Positions 25,509 to 33,707 are shown, counted from the first letter of the stretch. The stretch: DNA of 37,616 bases from Fretibacterium sp. (GCA_024695065.1 JAILIX010000024.1:1-37616); one strand, 5' to 3'. Notes: generated by a model not told the origin, from the sequence alone. A program made the numbers and translations.

Positions 25509-26762
25509 GTGAGGTTTGAGTTCAGCGTCCTCAGGGATTTTCGCAGCCTGAGGGAAGCACGGCCCGAGTGGGCCCCCGGGCTGAACCTTATTCTGGGGCC
25601 CAACGGCTCCGGCAAGACGAACCTGCTGGAGTCCCTGAATATTCTTGCCGGATGGGGGACCTTTCAGGGCCGCACCTCCGGGGCGGTGTCCTGGGATTCC
25701 GAAAAGGGCCGGGCCCTGCTGGGAGCACGGGTGAACGGTGAAGAGGAACATGAGCTTCAGGTTCAGATCTCCGGGCGCATGACGCCCCGGCTGGACGGAA
25801 AACACGCCACCTTCACGGACCTGCGGCTTGCCGTGCCGTCCATTACCTTTCTGCCTGCCGACATCAACCTGGTGGAAGGCTCTCCTGCTGTCCGCCGCCT
25901 CTTTCTGGACCGGCTCTGTGCCCTCTGTTCCGTTCCCTATGCCCGCCGCCTGGCGGAGTTTCGCCAGATATCCCGTCACCGTACCGCTCTTTTGAGACAG
26001 GGCAGGCCCGTTCACGGGACCACACTGCCCTTTGCCCGCCTTGGAGGATGGATTATGGAGACCCGGCGGCGCGCGGTGTCCCTCCTGATGACGCTCCCAC
26101 AGAGTGGGGTTCCCAGCGGCCCACACAGTGGGGTTCCTGCCGGCCCACAGAGCGGGCCTTCCGGATTGAAGCTCAGGGGGCCCGCAGAGCGGGTTTCCCA
26201 GCGACCCACAGAGTGGGCTTCCCAGCGACCCGCAGAGCGGGTTTCCCAGCGAGAACCCCCCCCCCTGAAATCCCCGGCGGCCCACGAAGTGGGCTTCCCG
26301 GCGGCCCACACAGCGGGCTCCCTGCCGGCCCACACAGTGGGCTCCCTGCCGGCCTTTTCCTTCACCATGACGCCGGAGCTGGAGGGGAGCGGCGCCGAAA
26401 GCCTCCTCCGGGGCCTTGAGGAGACGGCTGAAAAGGAGCGGTATGCCCTTCGCCCCCTTGTGGGCCCCAACCGCGATGACCTTGTCCTCATCTCCATGGG
26501 ACGCCCGGCAGCGGAATCCCTGAGCCGGGGTCAGAAGCGGCGTCTGGTGCTGTCCCTCATCCTGAGGGCGGGGCGGCTGATTGAGCTTCAGCTGCGGAGA
26601 AAGCCCGTTCTGTTCTTTGACGATCTGGCCGCAGAACTGGATGCCGACGCCAGACATGAGTCAGGCGCCGCGCTCCTTGCCACGGGCTGGCAGATTTTCG
26701 TCACAGGTACAGAGGATCCCTTTGGAGGTCTGGATTCCTCGACGCTCTGTCTCCCGCTTTAA
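25509..26762 (+). CDS. recF: RecF recombination protein with about 88 inserted residues
   Basis: RecF is an SMC-like ATPase that helps load RecA at gaps. The 417-residue product has Walker A GPNGSGKTN at about 34-42, the signature LSRGQKRR, and Walker B VLFFDDLAAELD. The GTG start at 25509 gives the usual N-terminus (VRFEFSVLRDFRSL); upstream in-frame residues are repeat translation. Residues about 195-282 are encoded by nine hairpin repeats. They sit between WIMETRRRAVSLLM and FTMTPELEG, in the arm (domain II). Without them the length is about 330, short but near normal. The ATPase motifs are intact, so the protein may still work. Confidence 0.93.
   Translation: MRFEFSVLRDFRSLREARPEWAPGLNLILGPNGSGKTNLLESLNILAGWGTFQGRTSGAVSWDSEKGRALLGARVNGEEEHELQVQISGRMTPRLDGKHATFTDLRLAVPSITFLPADINLVEGSPAVRRLFLDRLCALCSVPYARRLAEFRQISRHRTALLRQGRPVHGTTLPFARLGGWIMETRRRAVSLLMTLPQSGVPSGPHSGVPAGPQSGPSGLKLRGPAERVSQRPTEWASQRPAERVSQREPPPLKSPAAHEVGFPAAHTAGSLPAHTVGSLPAFSFTMTPELEGSGAESLLRGLEETAEKERYALRPLVGPNRDDLVLISMGRPAAESLSRGQKRRLVLSLILRAGRLIELQLRRKPVLFFDDLAAELDADARHESGAALLATGWQIFVTGTEDPFGGLDSSTLCLPL
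26096..26352. repeat. Nine-unit palindromic array inside recF
   Basis: Nine 13-base hairpins run through 257 bases. The third is followed by the head GGATTGAAGCTCAGGGGG (26163-26180). Units 4 to 6 repeat exactly every 24 bases (hairpin plus about 11 bases such as TTTCCCAGCGA). A C-rich tail, ACCCCCCCCCCTGAAATCCCC, lies near 26250-26275 before units 7 to 9. The encoded eight-residue periods (for example PTEWASQR, PAERVSQR) never meet a stop. Confidence 0.9.
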
Positions 26763-28648
26763 ATTCCTTTTTTCGTACGAAAGCTGCTGCGGGGGGACGG
26801 CCCGGACTCAGGGTACAGCTTTGCCGCCGCGTCCATGCGCCCGGCTTTTTTCAGTGTCTCCAGCACCAAACGGCGGTTCCGGGGCATACGGTGCTGGAGA
26901 AGAGCCCGCTGTGCCCGGCGTTCAGCCTCCGTGCGGGGTGAGTACACCGGCTCCCCTGTGAAGGGGTCCTGTCCTGTGTAATACATACAGCTTGAAAGAC
27001 TGCCCGGCGTGGGAATGAAATCCTGAGCCTGCTCCGGGCAGAAGGCCAGCTCCGCCGCGAACAGCGCCAGATCAATGGCCTCCTCTGTGCCGCAGCCGGG
27101 GTGCGACGTCATGAAGTACGGAACGAGATACTGCCGCTTTCCCAGCTTTCGGTTGCACTTTTCGTACAGGGTCATGAAACGCCGGTACTGTCCGATATCT
27201 CCCTTCCTCATCCGGCGCAGAACGGCGGGTGAGGCGTGCTCAGGGGCGACCTTGAGCTGGCCGCTGATGTGATGCTCGCACAGTTCCTCCAGAAAAGCCC
27301 GGCCCCGTGCCCCGTCCAGCAGCAGGTAGTCGTACCTCAGCCCGGAACGGACAAACACCTTCTTCACCCCGGGCACCGCCCGGCACTCCCGCAGCAGATT
27401 CAGATAATCTTCGTGGCTGGTGTCCAGGTTCCGGCAGGGCTCCGGGAACAGGCATTCCCGCCCCCGGCAGACCCCATGTTCCAGTTGTTTTTTGCAGGAA
27501 GGATGGCGGAAGTTCGCCGTGGGCCCCCCCACGTCGTGAATGTAGCCCTTGAAATCCGGAAGCTGCGTCAGTTCCCGGACCTCCCGCAGGATGGACCTGT
27601 GGCTCCTGGCCTGGATGACCCGGCCCTGATGGGCGTGAATGGCGCAGAAGGAGCAACTTCCAAAGCACCCCCGATGGCTGGTGACGCTGAACTTCACCTC
27701 ATCCAGCGCCGGAACGCCCCCCGCCGGATCATACATGGGGTGCCAGCGGCGTGTGAAGGGCTGATCATAAATTTCGTCCATCTCCGCCTCTGAAAGGGGC
27801 CAGGCCGGGGGAAGCTGCACGGCCATCCGGCCCTTCTCATAGCGCTGAAGGAGTGTCCGGCCCCTCACAGCGTCCTGCTCAAGGGACATCAGGCGGAAGG
27901 CCTCGGCAAACTGCCTTTTGTCCCGTGCAACGGCCTCCCAGGAAGGGAGCTCCACAAAGGGGCTCTCAGGCTCCTCTCCCGGACGGGCCGCGTAGCATGT
28001 CCCCCGCACGTCCCGAATATCCCCCACGGGGCGTCCCTCTGCAAGGGCGGCCGCAACCTCCAGGAGGGCCCGCTCGCCCATGCCGTACACCAGCAGGTCA
28101 GCCTGGCTGTCCAGCAGGATTGAACGCCGCAGCGAATCCGACCAGTAGTCGTAGTGCGCAAAGCGCCGGAGGCTCGCCTCAATACCCCCGATGATAATGG
28201 GAACGTCCCCCATGACCTGCCTCACCCGCTGGGCGTAGACAATGGTGGCCCGGTCAGGCCTCAGGCCCCTCCGTCCTCCGGGAGAGTAGGCATCCCTGCC
28301 CCGTGTTTTCTTCCCTGCTGTGAGCTTGCCCAGCATGGAATCCAGGTTTCCGGCCCCCACCAGAACCCCCAGCCGGGGGCGGCCCATGCTCAGAAAGGGT
28401 TCGGACGTTAAATCGCTCCCACCGCGTGGCTGGCGCCAGTCGGGCTGGGCCAGGATGCCCACCCGATAGCCCTTTGCTTCCAGCAGGCGGCAGAGCAGCG
28501 CCGCGGCAAAGGAGGGATGATCTACGTAGGCATCGCCGCTCACGAAGAGAAAATCCAGCTCCTTCCAGCCTCGGGCGTTCATATCCGCCCGTGACACGGG
28601 CAGAAAGCCGCGCGGACTCTGTCTGTCTGCGCTGTTGTTTTCCCTCAT
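26759..28648 (-). CDS. YgiQ family radical SAM protein
   Basis: The 629-residue protein matches the YgiQ family of unknown function. The N-terminus has the family's DFLFVSGDAYVDHPSFAAALL. The radical SAM cluster motif CFGSCSFC is at about 320, inside SHRGCFGSCSFCAIHAHQGR, and C-terminal YFMTSHPGCGTEEAIDLALF follows. An extra PSCKKQ and CRGRECLFPEPC cysteine group, seen in relatives, may bind a second cluster. The ATG has GGAGGTGAAAGG upstream. It converges on recF with a four-base overlap of stop regions. What it modifies is not known. Confidence 0.92.
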   Translation of the reverse strand: MRENNSADRQSPRGFLPVSRADMNARGWKELDFLFVSGDAYVDHPSFAAALLCRLLEAKGYRVGILAQPDWRQPRGGSDLTSEPFLSMGRPRLGVLVGAGNLDSMLGKLTAGKKTRGRDAYSPGGRRGLRPDRATIVYAQRVRQVMGDVPIIIGGIEASLRRFAHYDYWSDSLRRSILLDSQADLLVYGMGERALLEVAAALAEGRPVGDIRDVRGTCYAARPGEEPESPFVELPSWEAVARDKRQFAEAFRLMSLEQDAVRGRTLLQRYEKGRMAVQLPPAWPLSEAEMDEIYDQPFTRRWHPMYDPAGGVPALDEVKFSVTSHRGCFGSCSFCAIHAHQGRVIQARSHRSILREVRELTQLPDFKGYIHDVGGPTANFRHPSCKKQLEHGVCRGRECLFPEPCRNLDTSHEDYLNLLRECRAVPGVKKVFVRSGLRYDYLLLDGARGRAFLEELCEHHISGQLKVAPEHASPAVLRRMRKGDIGQYRRFMTLYEKCNRKLGKRQYLVPYFMTSHPGCGTEEAIDLALFAAELAFCPEQAQDFIPTPGSLSSCMYYTGQDPFTGEPVYSPRTEAERRAQRALLQHRMPRNRRLVLETLKKAGRMDAAAKLYPESGPSPRSSFRTKKGI

Positions 28649-28845
28649 CCTTTCACCTCCCCGTCCGGGGATTCAGCGGCAATCCCCGGGAAAACCCTGA
28701 TTCAGTTAAAATTTTAGCATTGAAGCCGGAATCCGGAGCGGATCTCCCAAAAAGGGCTCCTGCAGACATGCGATATAATAGGCAGACAAGGCAGACAGGG
28801 TCAGGAGACCCTGTCGGGTATCCTGTTTCCACACACGGGTCGCAG

Positions 28846-29247
28846 GGAAACCAGCCGCCGGGGGTTTCAGGGGGGTTTTTCCACGCTGGGAAGCCCGCCG
28901 CTGGGGGGTTTCAGGGGGTCCTTTCCCCCTGAGCTTCAATCCGGCGGGCCCCCTGAGCTTCAATCCGAAACCGAGTTTCAATCCGAAATTTTCAGGAAGC
29001 AGGTTGGGGTTGACTCACCCCTGCCCAGCCGGCCGGGAAGCCCGCTCCGCGGGCCGCCGGGAGTTTTCAGGGGGGCTCTCGCTGGGAAACCCGCTCTGCG
29101 GGTCGCCGGGAAGCCCACTATGTGGGCCGCTGGGAAGCCCGCTTTGCGGGTCGCCGGGAAACCCACTTTGTGGGCCCCCTGAGCTTTAATCCGAAACCCC
29201 GCTTTGTGGGGCGGCAGGAACCCCACTTTGTGGGAGGAGGGCTTGAT
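28846..29247. repeat. Large intergenic palindromic repeat cluster upstream of the sbcC-like gene
   Basis: The 602 bases between the YgiQ gene and the sbcC-like start are mostly repeats in reverse orientation to those at dnaA. Heads read CCCCCTGAGCTTCAATCC at 28925-28942 and 28949-28966, with a T variant at 29175-29192. Seven hairpins follow between about 29040 and 29240, four of them spaced 24 bases apart. Bases 28649-28845 hold no gene I can see; a lone TATAAT at 28774-28779 has no -35. The last unit lies just before the ribosome site GGAGGAGGG of the next gene. Confidence 0.85.
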
Positions 29248-29250
29248 TTA

Positions 29251-32200
29251 ATGCGTATTCTTCAGGTGAAGTTCACACGGTCTCAGGAGAGCACGGAGGC
29301 ATTTCATTCCGCTTCCGGCAGGAACCCCGCTTTGCGGGCCGCCGGGAAGCCCACTATGTGGGTGGGAAATGCGCGGACTCTTATTCCTGCGGAATGGTCT
29401 CTGGAGTTTGACTCACAGCAGGATGAACGGGGCCGGCCGCTTGGGGTTGACCAGCCCCCTGCGGCAGGAACCCCACTCTGTGGGGCGGCGCTTCCGTCCT
29501 GGCTGCCGGATCTCCTTGGGGCGGCGCTTTACGGCTCCGCATGGCCGGGGAAGTGGAACGAACCTGGGACAGCGGAACTCCTCATTGAGGTCCCTGCTGA
29601 AAATGCCGGCCAGTCCCCTGTGCGGCTCTGTGTCCGGCGTGAGCTCTGTCAGAAAGTAAAGGACCAGAAGCCTGATCCGGGAAAGGTCCCCCCCCATGGT
29701 CCGGCTGTGATTCTTTCCGGCGGGGAGCCTGTTGATGTGAATACCCTCCCCGGGGCGGCAGGAACCCCGCTCTGTGGGATTTCAGCTGAGGCGTTTCTGC
29801 GCGGCACGGTCCTGATGCAGCGGGACTTTGCGGCGTTTCTGCGTCTGCCGACGGAGGCCGGCAGGAAGCCCACTTTGTGGGCCGCCGGGAAGCCCGCTTT
29901 GCGGGAACGACGGGCCACCCCACATAGTGGGTTTCCTGCCGCTCTGGAGCGCCTGACAGGACAGGGACTGTGGGGGGATACCTCTGCACTGTTCTGCCGG
30001 CACTATCTCGCACGGGCCGCCGGAAAGCCGACTTCATGGGCCGCCGGGAAGCCCACTGTGTGGGGCGGTTTCAATCCGGAGGCCGCCCACATGGAAGCGG
30101 AAGGAGACCCACTGTGTGGGCTGGCCCGCACTCTGGACGAGCTGGGGGCGATGGAGATTCTTCTGGAGCGGCGGACCGAAGAAGAGCGCCGTCAGGAGGC
30201 CCTGGGGCGCAGTGAGGCAGAACTCCGGGAGCTGGACCGTCGCCGTGGAGACTGGGAGAGGGACAAGGCCCTGTTTGCTCCGCTTCAGCAGCGGCTGGAA
30301 AAGGGCCGCGCCGTGCTGGAACTGGGGGATGATTACGCAAACCTGCGGGGGCTGCGCCAGAGGCAGGAGCAGAACCGTCTGAACCAGATCAGCGTGAGGG
30401 AGGGTATCACCTCCGCCCGGGCCGGGCTGCAGAACGCTGAGGACACCGTCACCCTGCTGGAGAGCGAGTTCCGGGATAAACTGGCTGCTCAGAAGCGTCT
30501 GTCGGAGACGGCCCGGACGGTGCAGGACCTGGACCGTCAGATTGAGGAGGTTCAGGATGAAACAGAATCCGTTCGCGGGGATTTTGTGAGGACGGAGGGA
30601 CAGCTGCGGGAGAAATCGGACCGGATTGACAGCGATCAGGTGCATCTGGAGAAGGTGAGCCTGTCGCTGCGGGAGGCCCGGAAGTTCCTTCAGGCGCACG
30701 CCATTGACGAGAAGCTCACCACAGGTCTTCCGGCGATACAGCGGGGTTTTGATCTGTTCACGCAGGCGGAGAAGCGGCGGACCTCCCTGAAAAATGAGTA
30801 TTCCGCCGCGCTGCAGGCCAGACAGCAGGCTCAGGAGGGCCTTGACGACCGTCAGGCGATGTTTTCCGGCGTCAGCTACCGCCTCACCGCTGCTGAGAAG
30901 GATCGGGACCGGGCGAAAGAGATTCTTGACTCCACGCTGAAGGGCAGGAATCTGTCCGCATGGCGCGAGGACTGTATCCGGCACCGCCGGAATATTGAGG
31001 CCATGGACACTCTGGCACACCAGTTTTTGGAGGAGCAGGAGCTTCAGAAGCGGCTGAAGCTTCTCCGGGAATCGCGCCTGAAGATGCAGCAGGAAAGCCG
31101 GTCGCTGAACATCCGGGACGTGGAGCAGGTCAGCAGGATAAGCGAGCTTGAAGCCAAAATGCAGAAACTGGAGAAGCGGGTGACGCTGCTCCATCGCATC
31201 GAGGATCTGGATGCCCTCCGGGAACTGCTTCAGGACGGTGTCCCCTGCCCGCTCTGCGGGGCTGCCACCCACCCCTACGTCTCCGAAGGGGCGGGGCTTG
31301 TGCCCGATCCGGAGGAGGTGTCCCTTCAGCTCAGCGAGACGCAGAGGGCCCTGGATAAGCTGCGGAACGAGCTGAACACCCGCCAGACCCGGGCGGGACT
31401 GCTGACCGACGAGATATCCACGGCCGGTCAGGGCGAGGAGGAACTGCTGCGGGAGCTTCACATTCTGGGAGACAAAATTGCGTGTACATCGTCAGAACTG
31501 GGGCTGAAGTTCGGTGTGGGAGTGCCTCCGCTGGAGGAGCTGAACGGGGTGCGCCAGAGGGAACGGGACAGGCTTAAACGGGCTGAAGGCGTGGTGGAGG
31601 CTGTCGAATCCGCGGAATCCGCCCTGCGCGCGGCGGAGGACGAGCTGGAGCGTCTGCGGGAGAGCCGTGAGGAACTGGCCCGTTACCACCAGGAGGCAAT
31701 GTTCCGGCTGCAGTCTCAGAGGGCTGAGGAGGAGCGTCTGGAGGGAGAAACCCGGAGTCAGGAGGAATCCCTCAACAGCCTGCGGCGGGAGCTGGTGTCG
31801 CAGCTCTCTCTGTATGGATACAAGAGCCTGCCCGACGAGAACCCTGGCTCAGTCATTCAGGCCCTGGCGGAACGCGAATCCGTCTGGCGGGAGCAGGAGC
31901 GCCGCAAAGGGGAGCTGGAACGGGAACTGGCCGTTGCCCAGGCTGCCATGACGGCGCTGAAGAAGGAACAGAATGCGCTGCGTCTGGAGCGGGAGGGGCT
32001 GAGCAGCCGCCTCCGCACCGTTGAGGCGGAGAGGGACAGCCTCAGGCAGCAGCGGATTGCCCTCTTTGGGAGCCGGGATCCCCTTGTGGAAATAAACCGT
32101 ATGAAGCGGGATGTGGAGGAACTCAGAACCCAGCTTGAAACCCGGCGTCAGGAGAAGTCCGACAACGCGGACCGGCTTCAGAGGCTGATGGAAAACCTGC

Positions 32201-32958
32201 ATGATCTGGAGACGGCGATGGCGACGGGGCGTGACCAGCTCCAGAAGGATGAGATTGCCTTCAGCAAAAAACTTCTGAACGCCGGCTTCAAAAACGAGGA
32301 CGACTATCTCTCCGCCTCGCTGTCGGAGGATGAGCGGACGTCGCTTCAGGAACGGCTGAAGAAGCTGACTCAGGCGGATCTTGACCTGACCGCGGCCCGG
32401 GAGAACGCCCGGGCGCTTCAGCTGGATCTTCAGGCGGGGCAGGAAGGGCGGGTGTCTCTGGGGGACCGGACAATCTTTCTGAGACGTCTTCTGGAGCTGA
32501 ACCGGCGGGCGGGTGAGCTTTTCCTCTCCCTCCGGGGCGACACGGAGGCGGAACGGCTGTACCATGATTTTGCGGAGCGGCTTTTCTCCCGCCCCCGTCT
32601 GCGGGATCTGGGCCTTGGGACAGGGGACGAGGACACAAGGGCGCAGCTTCTGGAGCTTGTCTTTGGCGCCATTCTCGACAACGCCAATGCCCGTCTCAGC
32701 GCCGGCGGGGAGACCCTGCGCCTGAAGCGGGGCGAGGGTTCTCTGGAACTTGTGTCCGGAGACGGTTCCCCTCTCGCTGCCGGGGCAGCGGACCTTTCCC
32801 TGGCGGCCCTGGCCCTGGCCTGGGGACTGGCGGAACTCTTCCTGCCGGAGGGCAGCCCCCGCCTGGCGGAACCGGAGGAGGGGGCGGAGGAACACGTCCG
32901 GGCCTGCGCGCAGGCTCTGCGTCATGAGGGTGAGGAGGTCCTGATCCTTGAACACTGA
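29251..32958 (+). CDS. SbcC-like coiled-coil protein lacking ATPase motifs, with repeat insertions
   Basis: The 1235-residue protein resembles SbcC/Rad50. It starts MRILQVKFTR, has long heptad coiled coils (about 300-640 and 740-1120) and a central zinc-hook motif CPLCG. It also has SbcC-like pieces such as ALYG and VLMQRDFAAFLRLP. The ATPase head is degraded. No Walker A is found where GPTGAGKT is expected; instead repeat-encoded AGTPLCGAALPSW occurs. The C-terminal head has DLSLAALALAWGLAELF but neither the LSGGE signature nor the FIDEG Walker B. Five repeat groups lie in residues about 22-291. The ATG has GGAGGAGGG. No sbcD is adjacent. It may be a pseudogene still open, or a structural protein. 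Confidence 0.7.
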   Translation: MRILQVKFTRSQESTEAFHSASGRNPALRAAGKPTMWVGNARTLIPAEWSLEFDSQQDERGRPLGVDQPPAAGTPLCGAALPSWLPDLLGAALYGSAWPGKWNEPGTAELLIEVPAENAGQSPVRLCVRRELCQKVKDQKPDPGKVPPHGPAVILSGGEPVDVNTLPGAAGTPLCGISAEAFLRGTVLMQRDFAAFLRLPTEAGRKPTLWAAGKPALRERRATPHSGFPAALERLTGQGLWGDTSALFCRHYLARAAGKPTSWAAGKPTVWGGFNPEAAHMEAEGDPLCGLARTLDELGAMEILLERRTEEERRQEALGRSEAELRELDRRRGDWERDKALFAPLQQRLEKGRAVLELGDDYANLRGLRQRQEQNRLNQISVREGITSARAGLQNAEDTVTLLESEFRDKLAAQKRLSETARTVQDLDRQIEEVQDETESVRGDFVRTEGQLREKSDRIDSDQVHLEKVSLSLREARKFLQAHAIDEKLTTGLPAIQRGFDLFTQAEKRRTSLKNEYSAALQARQQAQEGLDDRQAMFSGVSYRLTAAEKDRDRAKEILDSTLKGRNLSAWREDCIRHRRNIEAMDTLAHQFLEEQELQKRLKLLRESRLKMQQESRSLNIRDVEQVSRISELEAKMQKLEKRVTLLHRIEDLDALRELLQDGVPCPLCGAATHPYVSEGAGLVPDPEEVSLQLSETQRALDKLRNELNTRQTRAGLLTDEISTAGQGEEELLRELHILGDKIACTSSELGLKFGVGVPPLEELNGVRQRERDRLKRAEGVVEAVESAESALRAAEDELERLRESREELARYHQEAMFRLQSQRAEEERLEGETRSQEESLNSLRRELVSQLSLYGYKSLPDENPGSVIQALAERESVWREQERRKGELERELAVAQAAMTALKKEQNALRLEREGLSSRLRTVEAERDSLRQQRIALFGSRDPLVEINRMKRDVEELRTQLETRRQEKSDNADRLQRLMENLHDLETAMATGRDQLQKDEIAFSKKLLNAGFKNEDDYLSASLSEDERTSLQERLKKLTQADLDLTAARENARALQLDLQAGQEGRVSLGDRTIFLRRLLELNRRAGELFLSLRGDTEAERLYHDFAERLFSRPRLRDLGLGTGDEDTRAQLLELVFGAILDNANARLSAGGETLRLKRGEGSLELVSGDGSPLAAGAADLSLAALALAWGLAELFLPEGSPRLAEPEEGAEEHVRACAQALRHEGEEVLILEH
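29316..30123. repeat. Scattered palindromic units inside the 5' part of the sbcC-like gene
   Basis: Five groups are seen: 29316-29362 (two hairpins), 29463-29490 (one), 29754-29780 (one), 29857-29940 (three, the last in opposite orientation) and 30016-30123 (two clear, others decayed). They are in at least two frames of the gene. One frame gives KPTLWAAGKPAL, the other gives AGTPLCGA or GDPLCGLA. A head remnant, TTTCAATCC, lies near 30069. Different decay levels suggest insertions of different ages. Confidence 0.85.
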
Positions 32959-33703
32959 GCTGTGGGATAATCTGAGCTTTTTTCTGACGCGGCTGAGGGC
33001 TCTGCCCTGCTGTGAATCTCAGGCGTTCCCCGGCGGCTTCTGCCTCTCGACGGGCTCGGAATCCGCCTCGGAGAACTGGGCCTTTTTTCCCGGCCTTTCG
33101 CCGGAGGCGGAGCTGACAGGGGCGGTTCTGCATTTTTTTGAGAAGCGGCGTCTCCCCTTTGTCTGGCCGGCGGAGACCGGAGAAGCTTCCGGGGCCCTGA
33201 CGGACGCAGGGCTGAGGGAGAGGGGCCGTCTTGTGGTGATGGACCGGGACGCCGCCTGTCTGCCGGATGGCAGCGGGGCCGTGACCGTTCACCCCGTTTC
33301 CTCCCGGGAGGAGGCCGTGGGCTGGGCGGAAACGTCCTGGCGGGGTTTTGACGGGGAATCCCCGGCGCCTGAAACTTTTCAGAAGCTGGCAGAGGCCATG
33401 TCGGAGGATTCTCCGGTTCTGCGTCTGGTGACGGCCCGGTTTGAAGGGGAAGACGCAGGGACGTTTCTGCTGGCGCTGTCCCGGAACGCTGCCGGCATTT
33501 ACTACTTCGCAACGGTGCCGGAGTTCCGGCGCCGGGGCGTCGCGTCAGCGATGATGGCGGAGGCGGGCCGTATGGCCCTTGCGGCGGGATGTCCCAGGCT
33601 TGTGCTTCAGTCCACGCCCACGGGACTCCCCTTCTACCGGCGCGCCGGGTTCGCGCCTCTGGGGGAGCTGGCGCTGTTCTCCTTCTCGGAGGATGTATTC
33701 TGA
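32948..33703 (+). CDS. GNAT family N-acetyltransferase
   Basis: The 251-residue protein has a GNAT domain in its second half. ATVPEFRRRGVASAMMAEAG (about 183-202) holds the RRxGxA/G acetyl-CoA loop, and PTGLPFYRRAGFAPLGE (about 221-237) is the usual C-terminal strand. The first 130 residues are of unknown fold. The start is TTG at 32948, overlapping the end of the sbcC-like gene, with AGGAGG ten bases before. Coupling with the upstream gene suggests that upstream gene is still translated. The acetyl acceptor is unknown. Confidence 0.85.
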   Translation: MNTELWDNLSFFLTRLRALPCCESQAFPGGFCLSTGSESASENWAFFPGLSPEAELTGAVLHFFEKRRLPFVWPAETGEASGALTDAGLRERGRLVVMDRDAACLPDGSGAVTVHPVSSREEAVGWAETSWRGFDGESPAPETFQKLAEAMSEDSPVLRLVTARFEGEDAGTFLLALSRNAAGIYYFATVPEFRRRGVASAMMAEAGRMALAAGCPRLVLQSTPTGLPFYRRAGFAPLGELALFSFSEDVF

Positions 33704-33707
33704 GAGG

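Noticed and set aside
26096-26352. Insertion sequence or transposon
   Set aside because: No transposase gene, no long terminal inverted repeats and no target duplication are visible in the window. A trans-acting enzyme elsewhere is possible.
25374-26657. A 427-codon minus-strand frame over dnaN and recF
   Set aside because: It is the antisense of recF plus repeat translation (AGRRGAHFVGR-like); recF motifs decide the strand.
28774-28779. Promoter for the sbcC-like gene
   Set aside because: A TATAAT is present, but no -35 element is at a proper distance, and about 470 bases of repeats separate it from the gene.
26096-30123. CRISPR array
   Set aside because: The units are directly adjacent with about 11-base linkers that are themselves repeated; there are no unique spacers of 30 to 40 bases and no cas genes.
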